DNA of 64,000 nucleotides, from positions 186,001 through 250,000 of the forward strand of contig JBAMDO010000025.1 of assembly GCA_037074765.1 (NCBI GenBank). The letters run 5' to 3'. Shown piece after piece: positions 50,917-61,179 of this stretch (the stretch's first letter is position 1; each line of letters begins with the position of its first letter). The stretch comes from Mansonella perstans (lineage: Eukaryota > Nematoda > Chromadorea > Rhabditida > Onchocercidae). The position numbers were made by a program, and so were the translations under genes. Under the pieces are notes generated by a model, which was given only the letters and a program-made list of their open reading frames with translations, was not told the DNA's origin and ran no database searches.

Positions 50917-53818
50917 ATGTCTTTTGCTCCAGGAGATCTGTGGTTGATTTCAGCACCAAATGAGGGCTCGCCACAGGAAACGTGGGATAAATTGAATCGG
51001 GCAACTGGCAACATGTCTGCTAATTATAAATTCAATGTTCCTGATCTGAAAGTAAATTTTGTTCTCATAACTTATCGTTTCAGTCATTCATTTAAGCATA
51101 ATAATTAAAAGAAAATTCCTCTCTTGAAGAGAGGCTTTGTAAATCCTGATCGCGTTATCATCATGCCTATTTATGAGGGTGAGATTTTGACATAGATTTT
51201 GTGGAGTTTTGAAAGCAGAGAACTTCAGCTGTCGGAAATTAGTTATGCATCACTATTTGCAGAATTTTTGAGAACTTGATTTCAGTGACAGATTAATTCG
51301 TGATTACAGGTAGGGACTTTGGATCAGTTGGTTGGTTTATCTGATGACTTGGCCAAACTGGATGCTTCTGCTGAACAGTACGTGCACGATTTGTGTTCTG
51401 TCTTAATGCTTTGCTAGTTAGCAGTTCTGAATACACTACTTAGCTGTCTTTAATATTTTTTAGAGTGACGCGCAAGCTAACACAGTACTTCGCTGATGTT
51501 TTGGAAGATGAGCAAGACAAATTACAGGAAAATCTTGTCGTTAGTGGTAGTAAGTCAAAATTTGATTATTTGATTAGATTATGGACAGAACTATTTATTT
51601 TCTTTGATTAAGCTGTGTCTATTTGTATAAGAATTCTCGAGTTTGTCATCAGCCTCATTTATATTCCAAATGCTCGATCTTTCGCTTTTCAGAAGACGTG
51701 AAAACTTATGTTACCAAATTCCAGTGGGAAGGTGCAAAATATCCTCTGAAGCAATCTCTTAAAGTGCTGAGTGATATTATTGGAAAGGTGAAGTCAATTT
51801 TTTAAAACCAAATATGAAGTCTCTTTTCAATAGATACTTTGATTTTCAGCAAATCACCCAGATTGATAATGATTTGAAGACGAAATCCAGTACCTATAAT
51901 AACCTCAAAAACAGTCTTGCATCAATCGACCGAAAGGCAACGTACGTTTTAGGCATAATTTAACTTTCGTAACTCATTAAAAATTAAAAATATACTGAAT
52001 GAAAATTTAATTTTCCAAGTGCAACATAGTCATTTTACTATCCTTGAGTACTTGATCGTCTCGATGGGGATAATATATGTTTGTGACACACTTGGCAAAC
52101 AGGTAAATAAAAATAAGGCAAAGTTTAGGATGAGATAGTCTTATCTTGAAAACTGGGTTGGAAATCAGTTTGGAAGTAAAGAGCGAATTTATGTATTTCT
52201 GACGTTTAATCACTGAAATGTTCAATATACTTTTAAGAGGCAGTTTGTTAACGAAAGATTTATCAGAGATCGTCAAGGCTGATGATTTTATCCTCAACTC
52301 AGAGTATCTGCAGACGTTGTTAGTGGTTATACCAAGGTACGTTGAAGAGTGTGTTTTTGAATATTTTTTTTTATTAGTCATGTTCTTTAGAAATAAAATT
52401 TTAAATTTTATATACGTTACTTTTATATTTATTATCTGGTTGCACTGCCTTACTCCATCTTTAGTTTTATATTGTGTAATTTTTAACATCTCTTTTCAAC
52501 TTTTCGTGCTATAACTGTTTTGATGTGATATATGAAGGGTATGAAGCTTTATTTTAAAATGAAGTATTGTGTCTGTGTGTGTTTTTTTTTTCGCAACAAG
52601 GGATACAAATTTCAGAAGGGATAGCACTGATTTAATGGTTTAATTTTACTTTGTCATATTTTGGACTTCTGTATAGAACAGTATGTAATTTCATCTATTT
52701 TTTTTTAAACAGAACGTTGGCGAAGGAATGGCAGCAAAAGTATGAAACATTATCCGATATGGTAGTGCCTGGATCGAGCCGATTAATTACTGAAGATGGT
52801 GATCAGATGTTGTTTTCTGTTACGCTGTTCAAAAAAGTGATCGATGAATATAAAACACATTGCAGAGACAACAAGTAAATTGTCAAAGCAGTTTCTTCTA
52901 ATTTTAAGCAATAACAATATTAATTTTTTGGAATTTTTGATAAAAAGGAAATTTCGAGTCATTATTATATGTTGGTCAGTTTTTTAGATTCATTGTCCGG
53001 GATTTCGTTTACGATGAAGAATCCTTAAAAATTGGTCGTAATGAACGCGATAAGTTGGTACAAGAAAAGCAGCGTCAGTATGCTCCGCTTGTTCGATGGC
53101 TGAAAATTAATTTTGGCGAAATTTTCTCTGCCTTTGTTCATGTGAAAGCGTTGCGAGTGTTTGTTGAAAGTGTTCTCAGGTTAATAGTTTGAAACCAATT
53201 TTGCCATTATGAAACATTCAAAATGAGTACCTATAATTATATATACATATAGGGTTTGCTATAAATTTAATTAAAATGACGTTTTAGTGGTTCCATCTCT
53301 CCTTTATTTCATTATGAAGTTGGTGACAAGTTGAAATCTGTTGCAGTCCTAAAATGTTAATACCTTTTATACGAAACATTGTTTTTTTTTATACTTTAAC
53401 AGAAATTTCTATTCTTTCACAGCTGTTTATTTATTGATATTTAATCTTTTCCTTCAATTTACTGGCATTTAATCTTATAGATATGGTCTTCCCGTAAATT
53501 TCCAGGCAGCAGTCATAGAACCGAATAAGAATTCGCATAAAAAATTGCGAACATCACTTCATAATCTTTACTTGCATTTGGATACATCCGCCGCTAGTCC
53601 GATTGAGGTTTTCTTTAATTTATTGGTTAATCGAGTAATTTTATTGGACTGAGATCATATTTATCACTTTTATAGTTCTGGATTATTTTAAAAATCTTTC
53701 GCGTTTTGATTTTTAGGCCATCGAGGACAATCCAATATTGATGTCGTTGGGTATGCATGACTATTATCCATATGTTTTTTTTAAGATAAACATGGATTTC
53801 ACCACCATGAAAAAATAA
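50917..53818 (+). CDS. vha-11: V-type H+-ATPase subunit C (V1 sector)
   Basis: Exons: 50917-51051, 51310-51377, 51464-51549, 51693-51787, 51850-51941, 52238-52336, 52713-52874, 52988-53179, 53481-53607, 53717-53818; 1158 nt, 385 residues, matching animal subunit C size. Subunit C clamps the V1 stator stalks to the membrane Vo sector and controls V1-Vo assembly in vacuolar/lysosomal acidification. Family sequence is continuous, e.g. [82 protein letters not shown]. It ends near the usual [14 protein letters not shown] C-terminus. The start is the MSFAPGDLW methionine, 6 bases after an ATTACAG acceptor; an in-frame upstream ATG at 50845 would add a hydrophobic stretch not typical of this cytosolic subunit. 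All exon phases agree. Confidence 0.96.
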
Positions 53819-55180
53819 GTTCTTAGTAATGTTTCTCATTTCTTCTGTGAATATTTGCTGTGTAATGTTAGTATTAGTCGTTCATTGTATAAATAGAAGT
53901 TATATTCGATGATGCACAAGATAAACAATATTAAGGTAGTTTGACATTTTGCAGCTCTAGTATTATTTCTGTTTTCTATTGCTTGATCAGTGTAGAAATT
54001 CGTCATATTTTTAGTTTATACAATAATATAAATGACCGTTTTTTCTTGATGAATCCTTAACCATAACGTTTGTAACTGTTATTGCCATTCTATGTAATGC
54101 GTTCCATACATCCAATTCACTTTTTTTCTTTAAATTTTAACATTCGTGTCACGTGAAAGAAGGAATTCCCATTGTCATTATGTTTCATTGATAAACGTAA
54201 TCCTTCAAGTTTAATGTCTTCCAAAATGTATTTACTTGTGTGGCTGAAATGGATTCATTGTTGTTGCACGTGTAAAAAAGTGCTACATAGTGTTGCAGTA
54301 GTTCTATACACTACAGTATGATGTTCTTGTTACAATATGGCTAGCATATTTCATACCAGTCATTGTTGTAATTAGTAGATTCTATTGTTTTTTTTTCCAG
54401 TTGTAATCAGTAGCTTTACCGATTCTATTTATTTTTTTTTTTCCAGTACATTTTTATATGTGTTTTGTTGCTCTCAGAAATACCGTCATAAATGGGCGGA
54501 TTCCGATATCTACATTTACAAATCTTTTGATTTGAATACATTGTTTTTACCTGATACCAATCGTAAATTGTCAGAATTATGAGGGTAGAATACGTTGATA
54601 TTGCGTGGAGTAGATGTTAAGCGTATACGTCATTATGCAAGCTATGTTTGTGGCAAAAGAGCTGCGTATATTGATTCAATACTATTGTCAGCCGCCAACG
54701 ATGTTACTGTTTATCGGAGTTATGCTTTTAAACTAAAAAAACTTTGAAGCGATAAATACTTGACTGTAAATATTGTTTATTTTGGATTTGATATTGCTGA
54801 TGAGAGGCTTGCTTGGATATATACACTTTCATGATAGTGTACGTTAGCTTGCTGGCAAATTGGTGTACTTTTAGAAATGAACCACGAACTTTTTTTATAC
54901 AGTTTTTGCAGTTAATTAAGGAACTGGAAGACTCTCTAATGTGTATGAGGAGCGCTTTGTACATTATAAATACCTAGTTAAGATACTTTGATTTTATTTA
55001 TTAGTTTCCACTAATCCTCATACGCTGATTTCAAATCAGGGGATTCAGCTGGTATGCATAAATATCTGGAGGAAAGAAACTTTATGCAATAATCTTATTA
55101 AATTTAAATTTAATGTTACATTTGCTCAGATATCTTCCAAAGGTGTCTCTGAAGTTCTTCCGGGTTAGAAACTATATCAG
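53819..55180. other. Spacer between V-ATPase C and UFSP2
   Basis: About 1.36 kb on the coding strand of both neighbours. It presumably includes the V-ATPase C 3' UTR. Two adjacent open stretches at about 54475-54582 (KYRHKWADSDIYIYKSFDLN...) and 54598-54744 (ILRGVDVKRIRHYASYVC..., ANDVTVYRSYAFKLKKL) look protein-like but match no family I know and do not fit into either neighbour. They may be a relic or chance. Confidence 0.35.
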
Positions 55181-58100
55181 ATGTGGAAAGTCAATTTCGA
55201 TCGTTTGTTTGAGGTAATATCTGCTTCTTTTCGGGTAGATTTTGATGGGATACGGAAGTTAGTCACACTTTAGAATTTCAAGTCCCAATGATCATTTTTG
55301 AGTAGTGTTGGACTTAATGGAAATGAAGGAGTGATTTAAATTGGTTTGAATTATAAGACCTAGTTTTAATTTACTTCACTTCAACTTTGGAGTAATATAC
55401 AGCAATGTTTTTAATTTTAGAATTATCGCAATAACAGTAGATATCAAGAGAATGAAACTGTTGCTGCTCTCCTCTTTGGTGATGTTGCATTGGCGGACAT
55501 AACAAACGTTTTATTTGGTTGTATATCAGATTTTGATGCTACATTGAACCTGATACGCTTTATTGAAAGTTCATTACCTTCAAGTAAGTTTGGAAAGTGT
55601 AACACGTGAAAGTGAATTTAGAGTCAATATTAAATAGATGTGAATAAATAAAAATGGTTTTTGAGTGATGTAAATCGACTGGATTTTTCACAACTTAAAA
55701 ATCGTTTGAGGATATCTCGAATTGTTTGGTAATATAGACACGAAATCTCTTGACGATATTTATTTCCATATATATCGCCCATATATAAGTGCTCGCGCAG
55801 TCAAATGATGATCAATTGGATAGTAAATTACGCAATTTCTATTTTCAGATATTACTTTTCTCGGTGCTTTATCCCTCATTAATGTGCATTATCCTTTCGA
55901 TTTGAATTCATTAGCTGGATCCGTGGAAGACGCGGAAAGATTCTTGTTACTGCTCGCAACTACAACATATCTCGAAGCTCAAGATGCTGATAGTATCATA
56001 AAATTGAATAAAGAAATTGCTTTACGGTATTTTTTTTTTGTAACATTTTAAATTTTGGTACATTATTTAAGAATACCGTATTTAATAATACATGTTTTAG
56101 GCCGTCCTGTATGATGTCTGACCATAATTTATTGGTCCGAACATCGCTGTGGCTAAATATGAATATAAATATAAGTGAGAAGGCGAATTTTTTTGAAGAA
56201 GTAAGCCATGCTATTTTTGCTGAACTGGATAACATTGAGTCCTTATGTTTTGTAATTTCTAATAATAGCTTTATCTTGGGTGCAAGTAAAATGATCGATG
56301 CGAAGCAGCTTAATGGAGAAATGCTACAAATAAGTGGATGTTTACCCAGTGGAAGGGTATGTTGTTTGCTGCGAAGCCTTCTGAATTATGTAAAGTTTTA
56401 CAGTTTTGAAATTATATTTTTCCTGTATTTCTGGTGCTTTTTCCTAATGCTGGAATTTATATGCTTCAGAGGAACTATTGCAGAAATTTGTGGATTTTAT
56501 GCCACTAATGCCAGCCAAGAAGGATTCTGATGGTTCTTTACCGAAACTTGTTCCAATTGTAAAAATTAAAAAAGGTTTTGTGATTTATATTTATCAAAAT
56601 AAAAAAGTATTTTAATAAGGGGAAGATACAGAGACGCGACTTTTTTTACAGAGACGATATATAACTAAATCGTAAAATATGATTTGGTAGTTCTTTGGTA
56701 TTTCTCTAGTTGAAATAAAGTAAGATTTTCTAAATGAAAATTTTAGAGTAGCAAAGTTGAAAAGATTTAGTTACAGATCTTGCTGAATTTTGCAACGTGA
56801 GAGCAAAGATAACTTCGGTGGCTGAGGTACAAGCCGGGAGTAGTCCAACAGAAATTCTCACCTTATTGCGAAGAGCTCTGAAACGAACAGTATATCTTAC
56901 TGAACGATGTTTATGTGAATTTGCCAGTTTTAATTCCAAAGTTGGTTTTGGATCTTTAAAGGGAATATTTTTTTATCAAGTTGTTTTCAACTCTCTTAAG
57001 TGACTTCGTCGTTTTATTTGTTCACCAGTTCATGGACTAGCTAACTCTTTTGTCAGTGTATTTCGAAGAGTTTGTTAAGTATCAGGGAATTAAATTTTGT
57101 TTAACTGTTATGAATTAATCTAAAAAAGATGTTCCAGCGTTTAATAAATGTTAGATGCAGTGTATTTTCAACGAACGGTGGATTGTTGTCGGTGGTTTAT
57201 CCTCATATCCAAGATGACATGGCGTTGCGTAAGTTTTTTTTGGTTATTTTGAAGATTCAATTTTATTTTACTTGAAAATTATCCATCAATCCTTTTCTCG
57301 TTACATGTTGTTAAAATTTTTTTTTGGATTTTAAGGAAATTATCGGGCAAAACTTCATCGTATTTTCAATCTTTCTTCTGACAAGCCGATCTTGCGACCT
57401 GCTCAATCTCTTCAGTTTAATCTTGGAACGCAGAAATTATTGCAAAATCCTCATTTACACATTAGATCTTGTAAAAATTTCATTTTGATTTGTTTTTTCG
57501 AATTAGTTCTTATTCTGCAGCCAATTTTTAATTTTTTTCTTTTTTTTTTGATCTATGTGTTTACTTTTCTAAGTGACTTGCATTGCTTATTTTACACTTC
57601 CAAGCGGTATTATCATAGCTGAATAAGGGATAGTACACTTCTTGAAGCTAAGCTTTATTCCACATTGCAGAATGTGCAATACAGATTGAACGGTGTTGGG
57701 AAGCTTTATTTCTTTTTTTTTATAGAAGAAGATAATGCAGTTAAAAGAAGAGGTCAATTTTATGTTTCTGTAGCAGAACTGTCGTTCATACTGCAGCTTT
57801 TTTTAGACATTGTTATTTTTTACAGATAAACCAAAGGGAAAAGTATATATTGTTAGTGGCTCCTATAACTACCACCACTACATGCAGGTCTATTTTTTTC
57901 CAATTTAGACATCCATGAAGTTTGATTTGAATTGCTTTAGTGTCTTCTCCTTAATTTCTTTTAATTAACAGAAATGATTAGTTATCTGAAATAAAACAAT
58001 CTGAATTTTCTCAATTCCTTTCAATGTTAAGTGTTAGTATTTGAAGGATGAAATAGATGACAGTGGCTGGGGATGTGCTTACCGTTCTTTCCAGACATTA

Positions 58101-58902
58101 TGGTCTTGGTTTGTTCTTCAGGGTTATATTGACAAACCCACTCCAACGCATCGTGAGATTCAGCAGGTAACTATCTTTTTGCTTGTCGAAATTTTGAAAT
58201 TCATTACAAAATTAGCTTGTGCATAAAAAACTCAACTGGTTTTCGTGAAGTCCATAGAACGTTCTCCATACCTAAAATTCGGAGTATGATTTGAGTTTTA
58301 AAGAGAATTGAAACTTGAGAGTTTGTACGATTGTGGAGATAAAGATGCGGCGTTTGTGGGAAGTCAGCAATGGATTGGATCAATAGAGCTTGGTTACTGT
58401 TTGGAAAATATGGCTGGTATTGAATCGCGGGTGCTTACGACAAATTCAGGCGCGGAAGTGAGCGGAAATATTCGTCAGTTGGCACTACACTTTGAAACAT
58501 GTGGTACACCGGTCATGATTGGTAATCTATTTTGAAATAATTTTTGCCTTGATGGATGGGATATTCATTTTGGAGGCAATCATTTTAGAAAGTTTAAACA
58601 ACATGCAAAACTCGTGAATAATGTCATCCAGTAAGTCAGTTCATTTTTACAGCTTGGTGAAATTAAAATTGCATTTGAAATTTATAGGTGGAGGGATGTT
58701 GGCTCATACGATTTTAGGCGTCGATTTCAATGAATTAACAGGTGAATCATCATTTTTGGTTTTGGATCCACATTTTTCTGGCGATGAGGATTTACATACA
58801 ATAATAACGAAAGGTTGGTGCGGTTGGAAAATGCCGAGTTTTTGGAAACAAGAATATTTCTATAATTTACTGTTACCAATCCCGCCAAAAAATGTCATTT
58901 AA
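55181..58902 (+). CDS. UFSP2: UFM1-specific protease 2 (C78 cysteine peptidase)
   Basis: Exons: 55181-55213, 55421-55583, 55849-56026, 56101-56356, 56472-56574 (56484 is an in-frame alternative acceptor), 56777-56940, 57138-57228, 57336-57470, 57826-57887, 58047-58166 (58038 alternative), 58320-58521, 58688-58902; about 573 residues. UFSP2 matures the UFM1 precursor and removes UFM1 from substrates at the ER; the worm family member odr-8 is also needed for odorant-receptor maturation. The C-terminal half holds the peptidase: [25 protein letters not shown] with catalytic Cys at about 405, [35 protein letters not shown], and LDPHFSG with catalytic Asp at about 529 and His at about 531, ending [12 protein letters not shown]. 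Acceptor 58047 is chosen because it joins YHHYMQ directly to DEIDD as in relatives. The N-terminal exons follow by phase only and are less certain. The ATG abuts a TATATCAG acceptor. Confidence 0.9.
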
Positions 58903-59180
58903 GTATTATATATTATACTGTTACTTTTTGTTAGAACTGACTTGAAATCATGATTCTAGGTTTCGTGATGTTCTGGTGCATTTTCTCCATTCATTTTTAC
59001 TCCATAGAAAATTGTTATTCGTACTGTTTTCCACTAAAATTTGAGGATGTGTGTTTGTTGTACAGGATGAACTGAGACATTTCTTTGCAGATATAACGCT
59101 TTAAAATAACGTTTTTCTACTTCAGTAATTTAATCGAAGTTTCTGAAGTATTTGTATTTTACTATTACTAATCCACCAAC

Positions 59181-59186
59181 AATAAA
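59181..59186 (+). other. Candidate polyadenylation signal of UFSP2
   Basis: AATAAA about 280 bases downstream of the UFSP2 stop codon. Confidence 0.4.
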
Positions 59187-60639
59187 AATTACAATTTTCT
59201 ATGGAGAAAATGCATAGAAATTTAATTTTTTTGGTTAAGTTATAAAGATTGCAATATATGTTACTTTCTTTTTTTTTTGAATTTTCATTATTTCTAGAAT
59301 TATGTTGTAGAATTATTTAGTAATAATCATATATCACTTTTACCACCAATCTTCTTGCTCGTTACTGGAATGTCGTCACTGTCACTTAGCCTTTTTTCAT
59401 GCTATACCGGTCCGCCTATTCATAGAGGTATATGGCTGGTTTAGATGTGAAGTTTTTGCGAACAATGTTACGAAAAAAAGTTAAAGTTTTAAGCTTGCTT
59501 TATTCTTTTATTTATTCACAACATAAGAATTTCTGTAATTGATTGCTCAATGTTTTTATAATTTCATCTGGTTTCCTATCTCTTTATTGTTACGTCAAGT
59601 TCGTGCCTCTGTAATTGTAAATATTTTGTGGCGTATCGTATCAATATGTATTCCCAGCCATTAGCCGTATTTAATGAATGAATTTTACTGCTTTCTTTTT
59701 GGAGAAGGATTTGTTAGAGTCGGTTTGTTAAAGCAGTGGATCAATTTTTATTGTAAATTCACAATTAAATATAGCAGCGCATCCTGCCAAAGCGCTGAGA
59801 TTTAAGTTGCTTAAAATTTCAGGATTTAAGGCGAAGTTTTATTATATATATAATAAAACTATATATATATATATATGTATATATATGAAAGTGGTCGTTA
59901 TTGAGTGCAGTACATATTTTACAATAAATTGTATATCAGATCTGGACCTGTTTAAGCCATTAAATTCATCACATAAGATTTTAGTAGTTGGAAAAGATTT
60001 CACTGATAGTGCATGCAAATACCGCTGAAATATTCCTAAAAGAAAATAAGTCAAGTAAAAACTATTTCTCGTTTACTCCATTTATCAATTGTTAAAATGA
60101 AGTGTTAACAGTAGGTGGATTGATGAGCAACGATGCATTTCTTGTCTTCATAAAGATGCATACTTTTATAGTTGCATTGATAACTTCAGCTTGTTATTTC
60201 TTTGTCTAAATCCATTCATTCAGCAAATATGCCCAAATTATTTATTCAAAGAATTAAATTACTTTATTGATGAACTTATTTTGAGTGGCAAAAACTAAAA
60301 TGTTTTCTCGTATTTTGTTTTTTTATCCTTTGCTGATGCTGTTTTAAATCATTTAGAAAATACTTTTTACATCATTTGTTTTTGATTATCATACATCATT
60401 TGTAAGCGAAAGATATGAATGTGAAAGAATGTTATTATTCAATAAATTTTAGGAAAAACAATGAATTAACTGTATATATTTTTCTGCCAAATTCTTCTTA
60501 AAAAAATTTACGATTAAAAAACACAGGGAATTTTTGCGCAAAGAATGGATCATGAATTGTACAGATCCCTTATCAAATAATTCACTGTTCTACTACTCTC
60601 TCTGATCGCTAAGAACAAAGGAGCAACAGCGTCAAATCG

Positions 60640-60664
60640 GGAAGGAAGGAAGGAAGGAAGGAAA
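60640..60664. repeat. (GGAA)n microsatellite
   Basis: About six GGAA/GAAG tetranucleotide units in tandem. Confidence 0.9.
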
Positions 60665-61047
60665 GTAGTTATGGAATCAGATTCATTCACCTGAACAATC
60701 ATCATCATCCTTGCCATTTGATCGGTTAGTTGGCACCGATCATTTGGAAACCTGATTCCATTCCTATTAGTGGCGTGTACTGGAACAAGTTTTGACCTCT
60801 TTTGTGCTGTTGTTATAAACCTCATTCCTTTTTCGGCGATAATCAAGCCAAAAATGCTTTTAAACCTTTTGATTTCTTATTTTCTTTAAATCTTATTGAG
60901 GATATGATGATTATTTTATTTTGGACAACTGAAAACGCATTTTTTTTTTTTTTTTTTTTTTGGGCAGCTTCGAAAAATCATTCCTCAGAATGATCTTGCT
61001 TAACATAATCATTAAGTCTGATAGTATTATGCTATACGCAACGCGAA

Positions 61048-61179
61048 ACCGATTTCATCTTCCCAGCAATGATTCCTTTGTTGCATGCCGCGCTGATTCT
61101 TTGAATCATAATGACCGATTCCATCTTCCCAACAATGATTCCTTTGTCGCATACCGTGCTGATTCTATGAATCATAACA
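61048..61179. repeat. 66-bp tandem duplication
   Basis: Copies at 61048-61113 and 61114-61179 share about nine-tenths of their bases. Each contains GATTC(T)nTGAATC-like self-complementary sequence near its 3' end. The period is a multiple of three and both strands happen to be open, but no protein family is evident. Confidence 0.9.

Noticed and set aside
52007..52489. 160-codon minus-strand frame
   Set aside because: It overlaps an exon of V-ATPase subunit C and adjoining introns on the opposite strand; AT-rich antisense shadow.
60550..60846. 98-codon minus-strand frame
   Set aside because: It spans the GGAA repeat, has no family resemblance and no neighbouring exons.
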